A stretch of 64,000 nt of DNA from Planotetraspora silvatica (GTDB lineage: Bacteria > Actinomycetota > Actinomycetes > Streptosporangiales > Streptosporangiaceae). A model generated the notes under the pieces. It saw only the letters and a program-made list of their open reading frames with translations. It was not told the origin of the DNA and did no database searches. The position numbers and the translations under genes were made by a program. Below are positions 54,586-62,173 of this stretch, one piece after another. Numbering within the stretch: the first letter of the stretch is position 1; every line of letters begins with the position of its first letter. Where the stretch lies: assembly GCF_016863315.1 (NCBI RefSeq), contig NZ_BOOQ01000013.1, positions 232,340-296,339 of the forward strand, read 5' to 3'.

Positions 54586-55329
54586 ATGTTGCTGACGATC
54601 CTGGGCGGATGCGGTGCGTGGCCGGGGGCGGGCCAGGCCTGCAGCGGTTACCTCGTGGAGCACGACGGATTCAGGCTCCTCGTCGATCCTGGATATGCGA
54701 CGGTGCCGCGACTGCTGGAACGGATCACCGCCGATCAGGTCGACGCGGTGTTCATCAGTCACGGGCATCCCGATCACTGCGCCGACCTGAACCCGCTGTT
54801 ACGGGCGCGTGCGTTGCCTGATGACCCGCCTGCGCCCCTGCCGGTGTACTCGCTGCCCGGCGCCCTGGACGCGGTGCTCGCGCTGGACCGCCCGGGGATG
54901 CTGACCGGCGCCTATGTCCTGCACGAGTTCACCGCAGGTGACCGGTTCGACATCGGCCCGTTCCACGCGCAGACCCGTCTGCTGCCGCACTCGGTGCCCA
55001 ATGCCGGCATACGGCTGACAACGGGCGAGCGCGTGCTCGCGTACACCGGTGACACCGGTCCGAGCCCCGAGGTGGTGAATCTGGCGCGCGGAGCCGACGT
55101 GCTTCTGGCCGAGGCCACCTATGCGGACCTAATCCCGGAGGATTCGCGGCGCCATCTGTCGAGCGCCCGCCAGGCAGGCCGGCAAGCCAGGGAAGCAGGC
55201 GCCCGGCACCTGTTGCTGACTCATCTGCAGCCGGGCACAGACGCCACAGCCGCGCGAGCCGCCGCTGGAGCCGAATACGACGGCGAGATCGACATTGCCG
55301 CTTCCGGTCTCGAGGTCGATCTTTCCTGA
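54586..55329 (+). CDS. MBL-fold metallo-hydrolase
   Basis: A 247-residue metallo-beta-lactamase-fold protein. The metal motif HGHPDH lies at residues 59-64. Further ligands are in LLPHSVPN (about residue 134), AYTGDTGPS (about 153) and the late LLLTHLQPG (about 211). The layout resembles RNase Z-like or phosphonate-pathway MBL proteins rather than antibiotic-degrading enzymes. It is divergent from the epimerase gene across 212 bp and ends in a strong hairpin. The exact substrate is unknown. Confidence 0.88.
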   Translation: MLLTILGGCGAWPGAGQACSGYLVEHDGFRLLVDPGYATVPRLLERITADQVDAVFISHGHPDHCADLNPLLRARALPDDPPAPLPVYSLPGALDAVLALDRPGMLTGAYVLHEFTAGDRFDIGPFHAQTRLLPHSVPNAGIRLTTGERVLAYTGDTGPSPEVVNLARGADVLLAEATYADLIPEDSRRHLSSARQAGRQAREAGARHLLLTHLQPGTDATAARAAAGAEYDGEIDIAASGLEVDLS

Positions 55330-55382
55330 GCACGGATTCTTCGAACCGCGTTTACGCCGATGTGGCAGCGAGTGTCAATGAG

Positions 55383-55420
55383 AACGGGCGGGGCTCCATG
55401 AGATTGGAGACCCGCCCGTT
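55383..55420. terminator. Bidirectional terminator between MBL gene and tRNA-Arg
   Basis: AACGGGCGGG..CTCCA (55383-55398) pairs with TGGAG..CCCGCCCGTT (55405-55420) with one internal mismatch and a 6-nt loop. It is followed by TTT on the plus strand. It can end both the MBL transcript and the convergent tRNA transcript. Confidence 0.8.
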
Positions 55421-55484
55421 TCGGTGGTCTGGTTCAACGGTCTGTCCGCAAGTCGGACCCATATTCGGGCTGACCCGGCTTGTG

Positions 55485-55556
55485 TGCCCCCTGCAAGATT
55501 CGAACTTGCGCTCCCGGCTCCGGAGGCCGGTGCTCTATCCCCTGAGCTAAGGGGGC
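55485..55556 (-). tRNA. tRNA-Arg (anticodon CCG)
   Basis: A 72-nt cloverleaf on the minus strand. The acceptor stem GCCCCCU/AGGGGGC has discriminator A. The D arm is GCUC/GAGC. The anticodon stem CCGGC/GCCGG holds loop CUCCGGA with anticodon CCG. A 4-nt variable loop and the T arm GCAAG-UUCGAAU-CUUGC complete it. CCA is not encoded, which is usual in actinomycetes. It decodes CGG, a frequent Arg codon in this GC-rich DNA. Confidence 0.95.
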
Positions 55557-55686
55557 TCAACAACGTGACAAGGCTACCAGCACTCGCGGGGCGATCTCAC
55601 CACGATATGAGGCCCTCAGGGGCTCCCCCACATTCAGATCCTCAAAACGACACGTGAACCCCCGCGCAGGGGTTAGCTTGGCGGCC

Positions 55687-56079
55687 GTGGGTGAGCTTAT
55701 GGGGCGAGTGCTGGTCGTGGACGACGACGAGGTCATCCGGCAGCTGATCGCGGTCAACCTGACCTTGGAAGGGTTCGAGGTCGAGACCGCGTATGACGGA
55801 CAGGACTGCCTGGATCGTGTCCATGACGTCGATCCGGACGTCATCACCCTCGACGTCATGATGCCGCGCCTGGACGGCTGGGAGACCGCGACCAGGCTGC
55901 GGACCGATCAGAGCACCCGCCACATCAAGGTCGTCCTGATCACCGCCCGCGCGCAGGAGGACGACAGACGGCGGGGCCTCGGCATCGGCGTCGACGCCTA
56001 CCTCACCAAGCCGTTCGACCCGGCCGAGCTGATCGAGCTCGTGCGTGACCTCGCCAAGGGCGCCGGCCCGGCCGAGTGA
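55687..56079 (+). CDS. Receiver-only response regulator
   Basis: A 130-residue single-domain receiver without an output domain. The acidic pocket VVDDDE, the phospho-acceptor in VITLDVMMPRLDG, the switch Thr in LITARAQ and the Lys in YLTKPFDP are all present. The start is GTG 55687, or ATG 55699 with GGTGAG just upstream. There is no adjacent histidine kinase, so it probably relays or titrates phosphate from a distant kinase, or acts by protein contact. Confidence 0.93.
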   Translation: MGELMGRVLVVDDDEVIRQLIAVNLTLEGFEVETAYDGQDCLDRVHDVDPDVITLDVMMPRLDGWETATRLRTDQSTRHIKVVLITARAQEDDRRRGLGIGVDAYLTKPFDPAELIELVRDLAKGAGPAE

Positions 56080-56553
56080 CGAGTCGCATTCCGGCAATCA
56101 GCACTTGAGATGCCTTTACCGGCAATACGGTGAATAAGGCGATTAATAGGGTAAGCCCGCAACAAAGGGACTGAGGCAGCCGACCATCGCATCCCGGCGG
56201 CTGACCCTGCGATCCCGTTTCTCTGCACGCCCTTCGAGCCGGCTTCGAGCAGCTTCAGGACCAGTTTCAAGCCAGCTTCAGGACCAGTTTCGAACCAGTC
56301 GAGTCAGCTCACGTCGGCAGAGGCCATTCCAGCTCGATTCAGCTCCGCACACCTCCGAGCATCTGAGCACGTCTGCACATCTCACTGCACATCTCGCTGC
56401 ACATCTCTCTGCACATCTCTGAGCCTCGGAGCAGTCTGAGCACTCTGAACACCTCTGGATGCGAACCGCACAGGTCAGTGGCGTACAGGTCAGTGGCGTA
56501 CAGGGCTGTGGCCGTGAGCCGGTGACCGAATCAGCGACGGGGAGGGAACCTCG
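56080..56553. other. Non-coding interval rich in short repeats
   Basis: A 474-bp stretch with no convincing gene. Its first part is AT-rich (near 56105-56165). It then carries several repeat sets: near-duplicates of CAGCTTCAGGACCAGTTTC (about 56250-56290), four copies of CTGCACATCTCN (56373-56420), and two copies of ACAGGTCAGTGGCGT (56470-56499). Confidence 0.6.
56373..56420 (+). repeat. 12-bp tandem repeat, four copies
   Basis: CTGCACATCTC followed by A, G, T and T in turn gives four exact 12-bp units, 56373-56384, 56385-56396, 56397-56408 and 56409-56420. It lies about 130 bp upstream of the next gene. Confidence 0.9.
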
Positions 56554-57261
56554 ATGCCTGAGCCCGGAATCCGCCCACCTGAATTCCCTGGGAGACGGCC
56601 CACGCGGCGGAAAGCGCCGCACAAGCTCATCCTCGGAGTCGCCACGGCTCTCGTCGTCGCCACGGGCGTGGGCGTGGCGGCCGCGGGCAACCTGGCGAGC
56701 CAGGCCCAGCCGACTCCCAGCCCGTCCGGCATGGAGACGGGAGGCCCAGGAGGCCCGTCCGAGCCGGCTACCGGCGCTCCCACCCCCGGCGCCCCGGGCG
56801 CGACCTCCGGACCGTCCCAGCAGATGCAGGGCCCGTTCAACGCCATCCATGGCCAGCTCGTGGTCCCGAAGCAGGGAGGCGGCTACCAGACCGTCACCAC
56901 GCAGACCGGCGTCGTGACCTCGATCCAGCAGAACTCCGTCTCGGTCAAGAGCGAGGACGGCTTCGCCCGTACCTACTCGATCGATGCCAACACCCGCATC
57001 TGCGCCGGGCGCGAAGGGCTCAGCGGGGTCAAGTCGGGACACAAGGTCTGGGTGATCAGCGCCGCCCAGGGCAACTCGTCCACGGCGATCCTTCTCGCGG
57101 ACCTGACGCAGCCTCCGTGGCCCCCGTGGGCCGGCGGCGCGGTGACGTCACCGCAGCCCACCACGCCGGTGCCGTCCGGTTTCGAGTCCGGGGCGCCCTC
57201 GGAGTCACCGGCTCCGGGTGAGTCCGTGCCGGTCGAGCCCACGGAGGAGCCGACCGACTGA
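56554..57261 (+). CDS. Secreted or membrane-anchored protein with DUF5666-like domain
   Basis: A 235-residue protein starting at ATG 56554 behind GGGAGGGAACC. A basic N-terminus and one hydrophobic helix (LILGVATALVVATGVGVAAA, about 25-44) anchor or export it. A Pro/Gly/Ser/Thr-rich spacer leads to a small beta domain (about 95-170) with QLVVPKQGGGYQTVTTQTGV, SIQQNSVSVKSEDGFARTYS and TRICAGREGLSGVKSGHKVW, similar to DUF5666-type OB-like domains. The C-terminus is Pro/Glu-rich. Function unknown. Confidence 0.75.
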   Translation: MPEPGIRPPEFPGRRPTRRKAPHKLILGVATALVVATGVGVAAAGNLASQAQPTPSPSGMETGGPGGPSEPATGAPTPGAPGATSGPSQQMQGPFNAIHGQLVVPKQGGGYQTVTTQTGVVTSIQQNSVSVKSEDGFARTYSIDANTRICAGREGLSGVKSGHKVWVISAAQGNSSTAILLADLTQPPWPPWAGGAVTSPQPTTPVPSGFESGAPSESPAPGESVPVEPTEEPTD

Positions 57262-57937
57262 CGCCACCCACCGCCACCGTCACCGTCACCGTCACCACCA
57301 CTGTCACCGCCGCCGAACGCGGAAGGAGCACAGAAGGAGCACGGGAGGGATGGAGCGGCCTGCGCGGGGAGGATGAGTACCCGCGCAGGTCGCTCGTCCA
57401 TGATGATCCCCGATTCCGTTTCGGATTCCCCGCCCGACCCCTCCATGTCGCCCGGGCGAGGCTCGCCGCGGGGTACCGCGCACCCGGAACACGGCTCCCG
57501 GTGCGGGAACGCTGTCAGCATCGATGGGGCTGGATCCGCGTAGTCCCCGTGTAGACCCGGCTTCAACAGATAGAAAATCTTTCTGCAAGATTTGAGAGCG
57601 CTCTCCATCCGCCGTCCCCTCGCCTGTCGTGGGCGCCCGGTGGGCGGGACTGCCCTGACGTGCGCGTTCACCCGGCCGGCAGCCCGATGACGCGCCCGGA
57701 AAGACCCGGATCAGTCGAGTTTGAGGGGATCTGCAACCTGCGGCCGCACGGCCTCCAGGGCTCCCGTACACGGCCGGCTCGGCCGACAGCGTCGTGACCA
57801 TCTCGTATGGTCACTCCAGGAGAATCTCAAGCGGGCCCCAGGTCCCGCACGAACAATCGGGATCGTCGGGCACCGGCTTCGGGACGCGTTGGCGCGTTCC
57901 CGGGGACGCGCTCCGTGGTATCCGGGAGGGTCGTCAC
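57262..57937. other. Non-coding interval upstream of the LacI gene
   Basis: A 676-bp stretch without a credible gene on either strand. It begins with GTCACC-type short repeats after the secreted-protein gene. It holds the operator-like palindrome at 57594-57605 and the inverted repeat at 57575-57593. The rest is unremarkable. Confidence 0.55.
57575..57606. promoter_or_regulatory. LacI-family operator-like palindrome plus adjacent inverted repeat
   Basis: GAGAGCGCTCTC (57594-57605) is a perfect CG-centred palindrome of the form bound by LacI-family regulators in actinomycetes (compare the CebR-type TGGGAGCGCTCCCA). Directly beside it AAATCTT-TCTGC-AAGATTT (57575-57593) forms a perfect 7-bp inverted repeat. 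The pair lies 332 bp upstream of the LacI gene and not next to a sugar operon. Confidence 0.6.
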
Positions 57938-58957
57938 ATGCAACGGTCGGCAGGGGGGCGCATGAAGCGACCGACTCTGGAGGCGGTCGCCGCACGGGCA
58001 GGGGTCTCCCGCGCCACCGTCTCCCGGGTCGTCAACGGTCAGATGACCGTGACCCCGCAGATCAGGGATGCGGTGATGCGCGCCGTCGACGAGCTCGGCT
58101 ACGTGCCCAACTCCGCGGCGCGCAGTCTGGTGACCCAGCGGACCGACTCGATCGCGCTGGTCGTCTCCGAGCCGTCGACCCGGGTGTTCTCCGACGACCC
58201 GATGTTCTCCACGGTCATCAGGTCGGCCAGCCTGGAGCTCGAGGCCTCCGACAAGCAGGTCGTGCTCATGTTGGCCGGCTCTCCCGAGAGCCACTCCAGG
58301 ATCGAGCGTTACATCGCCAGCGGCCACGTCGACGGGGTCATGCTGATCTCGATGCACGGCGCCGACCCCCTACCCGCCGCCATCGCGCGCATGGGCGTCC
58401 CCACCGTCTCGTACGGCAGGCCCGCCGTTCCCGTGCCCCTGCCGTACGTCGACAACGACAACATCGGCGGCGCGGAGAAGGCCGTCCGGCACCTGCTCGA
58501 TCGGGGACGCCGGCGCATCGCCACCATCGCCGGGCCGCAGGACATGATCGGTGGCCAGGACCGGCTGACCGGCTACCGCAACGCGCTGCGCGACTCCGAC
58601 CGCCGCTCGATCGTGGCGATCGGGGACTTCACCCGCGAGTCGGGCGCGATCGCCATGCGGCAGCTTCTCGAGGACGACCCGGGCCTGGACGCCGTGTTCA
58701 TCGGCAACGACCTCATGGCCATCGGAGCCCTGCAGTCGTTGCGGCTGTCCGGCCGGCGCGTCCCTGACGACGTGGCGGTGGTCGGCTTCGACGACATCGA
58801 GGCCGCCCGTTACACCGAACCACCGCTGACCACGGTCAGGCACCCGATCATCGAGCAGGCCAACGCGATGGTGCGGCTGCTGCTCGGCCTGTTCCAGGGC
58901 GGTCCGGCGGATCCGGTGATCCTCCCCACCGAGCTCGTGGTCCGCGAGTCGGCCTGA
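57938..58957 (+). CDS. LacI-family transcriptional regulator
   Basis: A 339-residue sugar-responsive-type repressor. The HTH is TLEAVAARAGVSRATVSRVV with the hinge helix VPNSAARSLVTQRT. A periplasmic-binding-like effector domain follows, with VDGVMLISM, DNDNIGGAEKAVRHLLDRG, VFIGNDLMAIGAL and VAVVGFDDIEAARYTEPPLT. ATG 57938 with GGGAGGG is preferred; ATG 57962 with GGGGGG is also plausible. It is convergent with the D-amino-acid operon. Targets may include its own upstream palindrome; the effector is unknown. Confidence 0.93.
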   Translation: MQRSAGGRMKRPTLEAVAARAGVSRATVSRVVNGQMTVTPQIRDAVMRAVDELGYVPNSAARSLVTQRTDSIALVVSEPSTRVFSDDPMFSTVIRSASLELEASDKQVVLMLAGSPESHSRIERYIASGHVDGVMLISMHGADPLPAAIARMGVPTVSYGRPAVPVPLPYVDNDNIGGAEKAVRHLLDRGRRRIATIAGPQDMIGGQDRLTGYRNALRDSDRRSIVAIGDFTRESGAIAMRQLLEDDPGLDAVFIGNDLMAIGALQSLRLSGRRVPDDVAVVGFDDIEAARYTEPPLTTVRHPIIEQANAMVRLLLGLFQGGPADPVILPTELVVRESA

Positions 58958-58992
58958 GCGGGGCCCTTCCCCCAGCTGTGGCTCCGGCCCGG

Positions 58993-60207
58993 TCAGGCGA
59001 GCGCCGCCGGGATGTGGTCGAGAACCTCGAGCGAGGCCAGGCCGTACGCGTGGAAGTCGACGGCCTGCGCCCCGGCGGCCCTGGCCGCGCGGACCTTGGC
59101 GGCCAGCCGGTCGGCGGAGTCGCTGTCGGGCACGCCCGGCCTGAGCACGGCCCGCAGCTCACGGTCCTTGCCGATCGACCTCTGGTAGGCCCCGATGTCG
59201 TCGGCCACCCGGGCTGCGTCCCTGGCGTAGGCCGGCACCGCGAACGACGGCACGAGGTCGCCTAATGCGACCACGTCCACGCCGATCTGCCACGCGTCAT
59301 GGGCCGCGAGTCCCGCCGACGGCAGGCCGTCCGCATGTCCCTTCAGGGCGCCGGTGGCGTCCACGAAGGTCAGCTTCGAGCCCTCGGCCGTGACGGCGTC
59401 CGAGACCTCGGCCACCAGTGAGGTCACGCTCTCCGACCTCGCCCGGGCGTAGGCGACCACTTCCGGTCCCGCGTACGCCGTGAGGGCCGCCCGGGTCACC
59501 TCTCCCTGCGCGGGCGGGTCGCCGCCCAGGACGCCCGCGACGATCCGGCCGCATTCCTCGCGCGCGACCTCGCCGTTCACGCCGAGGTCCACCGCGCGCC
59601 GCATGCAGTGGCGGCAGAAGCACAGCCCGAACAGGAACGTGTCCATGGGCCCGAGGGGCACGAAGCTGCGCTCGTGGTGGTAGCCGTGCGCGAACGTGCC
59701 GAAGTGCAGCGATTCGGCCACGACGCTGTCCACGCCCTGGCGGGCGACCGACCTCGCGAGCGCCACCGCGTACAGCCGGGCGTCGGGATGGGACGGGCAC
59801 AGGTCGGCGGGCGACCCCCGGTCGCCGAAGCAGTTCTGCACGGTGACGTCGAGATTCGTCATCCCGATGGCCGAGTTGTGCAGGAAGACCGTCCAGCCGC
59901 GAAGCTTGAGGCCGCGCTCGGTGCATGCCCGGCGGATCTCGGCCAGCGGTTCGTCCTGGGCGCCCTCCTGCATCGGAGGGACCAGCCGCAGCCCGCCGAA
60001 GACGTCTTCCGGCGGGAGGAAGTGCACGCCGTCCCGGCGGACCGTCAGCCGGGAGGAGCCGTGCGGTGTGACGTCCCTCGCCTGGTGGTAGGCCGCGGCG
60101 ATGGTCACGCCTCCCACGCCGTAGGCCGAGACGCGGTCCAGGACCTTGTCCACACCCTCGCCCCGGAAGTCCTCGACAAAGGCGTAAAGCGAGCTCTCCA
60201 TCCTCAT
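58993..60207 (-). CDS. Unassigned TIM-barrel-like protein of the D-amino-acid operon
   Basis: A 404-residue soluble protein with no family I can name with confidence. The alternating beta-alpha pattern and segments such as YGVGGVTIAAAYHQ, RGWTVFLHNSAIG, DSVVAESLHFGT, LFGLCFCRHCMRRAVDLGV and AAGAQAVDFHAYGLASL suggest a (beta/alpha)8 barrel like glycosidase-related or amidohydrolase-related proteins. The CFCRHC cluster recalls the C-x-C-x2-C of putative TIM-barrel hydrolases. ATG 60207 has GAAGGG upstream. It is the last gene of the operon, 19 bp after RidA. A role in D-amino-acid or acylated-peptide metabolism is inferred from context. Confidence 0.75.
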   Translation of the reverse strand: MRMESSLYAFVEDFRGEGVDKVLDRVSAYGVGGVTIAAAYHQARDVTPHGSSRLTVRRDGVHFLPPEDVFGGLRLVPPMQEGAQDEPLAEIRRACTERGLKLRGWTVFLHNSAIGMTNLDVTVQNCFGDRGSPADLCPSHPDARLYAVALARSVARQGVDSVVAESLHFGTFAHGYHHERSFVPLGPMDTFLFGLCFCRHCMRRAVDLGVNGEVAREECGRIVAGVLGGDPPAQGEVTRAALTAYAGPEVVAYARARSESVTSLVAEVSDAVTAEGSKLTFVDATGALKGHADGLPSAGLAAHDAWQIGVDVVALGDLVPSFAVPAYARDAARVADDIGAYQRSIGKDRELRAVLRPGVPDSDSADRLAAKVRAARAAGAQAVDFHAYGLASLEVLDHIPAALA

Positions 60208-60226
60208 CGACCCTTCTCAGCGGCGC

Positions 60227-60613
60227 TTATCGGCCCTTGTGGGCGACGAAGTCGATTTCGACGAGGATGTCCATCAGATCCGAGCCGACCGTCGTCCGGA
60301 CGGGATACGGCTGGGTGAAGTAGGACTTGTAGACCTCGTTGTAGGCCGCGAAGTCCTCCTTGAGGTTCTGCAGGTGGACCGTCGCCTTCACCACGTCGTC
60401 GAAGCCCAGTCCGTGGGCCTCCAGCACCGCGCCGAGGTTCCGCATGGTGCGGTGGGTCTGGGCGGCCACGTCGCCGCCGACGACCTCCCCGGTCTCCGGG
60501 TCGAGCGGGCCCATCCCCGAGGTGTAGACGAATTCCCCGACGACGAGACCTTGCGAGTACGCCCCGATCGGCGCAGCCCCCTCGGCCGTGCGGATCTCCT
60601 GTTTGCCACCCAT
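60227..60613 (-). CDS. ridA: RidA family enamine/imine deaminase
   Basis: A 128-residue member of the YjgF/YER057c/UK114 family that hydrolyses reactive enamine or imine products of PLP-dependent dehydratases. IGAYSQGLVVGEFVYTSGMG, the GDVAAQTHRTMRNLGAVLEA helix and the catalytic Arg region PYPVRTTVGSDLMDILVEID are intact. ATG 60613 is preferred, with AGGAG eight bases upstream. It lies 11 bp after the deaminase gene, which fits clean-up of 2-aminoacrylate or imino acids made by that enzyme. Confidence 0.93.
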   Translation of the reverse strand: MGGKQEIRTAEGAAPIGAYSQGLVVGEFVYTSGMGPLDPETGEVVGGDVAAQTHRTMRNLGAVLEAHGLGFDDVVKATVHLQNLKEDFAAYNEVYKSYFTQPYPVRTTVGSDLMDILVEIDFVAHKGR

Positions 60614-60624
60614 GTTCACAACTC

Positions 60625-62001
60625 CTAGAAGTACGTCTTGATCAAATCAATCACGACATAGTCGTCGTCGACCACCGGGATGACCCGCCACTTGTCGAAG
60701 GCGGTGCAGGGATGGGAGATGCCGAACGACACCAGATCGCCCGGCCGCAAGCCCGACCCCGGCTCGATCGACAGATACGCGTGCTGGTCCTGGACCTTCG
60801 TGACCCTCATCCCGCCCGGCGTCCCGTCCAGCGCGGCGCCCTGCGTCCCGCCCTGTGTAGCGGCCTTTGCGGTTTCCTGCGTCCTGTCTTGCGCGGCGTC
60901 CTGCATCTTGTCCTGCGCGGCGTCATGGGCCGGCTCGCCGGCCGCCGTGGGACCGCCTCGCCGTACGGCACGGACGGACGGCAGATCGAGGTCGTAGGGG
61001 ACGTCCCGCTTGCCCATTCCGACGAGCGCGAGGCCCGGCTCCGGCACCGACAAAACCTGCGCCCATACCTCCAGAGCGGCGTGGAGCTCACCCTCGAGGA
61101 CGACCCCCGCCACATCGGAACCGCTCCGGTTGTACGGCGTGCGTTCCCCGTAGAAGCCCTCGTCGTGTGCGACGTAGGCCCCGCTTCGCAGGATGACGAG
61201 GGCGCCGGTCCCGGAATCCGCCCGTGTGAGGGGCGCCAACTCCTCGGCGACCAGGTCGAACCATGCGCTCCCGCCCGCGGAGACCACCATCCGGCCCTCT
61301 GCTAGCGGGGCGACTGCCTTCGCCGCCTCCGCGAACTCGCGCAGGAACGCCCGGACCTCCTCCTCGCCCGGCTGGGTCCCCTCGTAGCAGGCCACTCCGG
61401 CGAGCTGCACGCCGCGAGCCTCCCGGGCCGCCTCGGCGACCTTGAGCAGCTCCGGCAGGCCGCGGCAGCCTGTCCGCCCGCCCTGATGCCCGAGCTCGAC
61501 CAGGACACGGAACGGCACGGCCCCGGCATGCTCGTCGAGGAGCCGGACGCCTTCCACCGAGTCGACGAAGCAGAGGAACTCGAAATGCTCCAGTTCCCCC
61601 GCCAGCCAGCGAAGCGCGCCCGCGTCGAATATCTCGTTGGCGAGCAACACGCGTGGCACGCCGACACGACGATAGACCAGCACCTGCGCGGCGGTGGCCG
61701 CGCTGATCCCCCACGCTCCCGCGTCGAGTTGCGCCTGGAAGAGCGCCGGCGCCATGGTCGTCTTCCCGTGGGGAGCGAGGGCCAGGCCGCGGTCGCGCGC
61801 GAAGCGGGCGAGAGTGGCGATGTTGTGGTCCAGGGCCGAGCGCTTCGCGACCATGATCGGCCAAGTGAACGAGCCGTCGAACAACGAACGTCCGGCCCCG
61901 GCGAACTCCCCCGTCGCGACCGGACCGCCGGGTTGGAGGAACCCGCGTGTCCGCCAGTCGACGATCACGTCAGTCGTCTCGAGGCGATCGACGACGTTCA
62001 C
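60625..62001 (-). CDS. PLP-dependent D-amino-acid deaminase / D-threonine-aldolase-like protein
   Basis: A 458-residue alanine-racemase-fold PLP enzyme. The PLP Lys lies in ALAPHGKTTMAPALF (about residue 80). LVELGHQGGRTGCR and the C-terminal metal/substrate segment FGISHPCTAFDKWRVIPVVD match the DSD1/D-threonine aldolase family, whose members deaminate D-serine or D-threonine. A repeated Asp/Gln/Thr-rich insert (DAAQDKMQDAAQDRTQETAK) interrupts the C-terminal barrel. GTG 62001 follows GGGGGCGAT. It is the second gene of the operon, between the deacylase and RidA. Confidence 0.88.
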   Translation of the reverse strand: MNVVDRLETTDVIVDWRTRGFLQPGGPVATGEFAGAGRSLFDGSFTWPIMVAKRSALDHNIATLARFARDRGLALAPHGKTTMAPALFQAQLDAGAWGISAATAAQVLVYRRVGVPRVLLANEIFDAGALRWLAGELEHFEFLCFVDSVEGVRLLDEHAGAVPFRVLVELGHQGGRTGCRGLPELLKVAEAAREARGVQLAGVACYEGTQPGEEEVRAFLREFAEAAKAVAPLAEGRMVVSAGGSAWFDLVAEELAPLTRADSGTGALVILRSGAYVAHDEGFYGERTPYNRSGSDVAGVVLEGELHAALEVWAQVLSVPEPGLALVGMGKRDVPYDLDLPSVRAVRRGGPTAAGEPAHDAAQDKMQDAAQDRTQETAKAATQGGTQGAALDGTPGGMRVTKVQDQHAYLSIEPGSGLRPGDLVSFGISHPCTAFDKWRVIPVVDDDYVVIDLIKTYF

Positions 62002-62173
62002 ATCGCCCCCTGTTGGTCGTCCGGTTCCGCCCTCCGGTTTCTCCCGGTGCAGACCGCCTCGCTGGATCGTACTCGACCGTTCGGCCGATGCCTGATCCGG
62101 CGGAGTCGCAGGCCCTCGCCGTACAGTCCGCGGCCGGCGGGCATGATCGGCGGGCGTGACCGGCACATGGTGA

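Noticed and set aside
55485..55556. tRNA-Arg as an integration site for a mobile element
   Set aside because: There is no integrase, no direct repeat of the tRNA 3' end found in the window, and no phage or conjugation genes nearby.
56373..56420. CRISPR array from the regular 12-bp repeats
   Set aside because: The units are contiguous with no spacers, far shorter than CRISPR repeats, and there are no cas genes.
57304..57801. Minus-strand frame of 165 codons before the LacI gene
   Set aside because: Its composition is random and Arg/Gly/Ser-rich, without a ribosome-binding site or domain.
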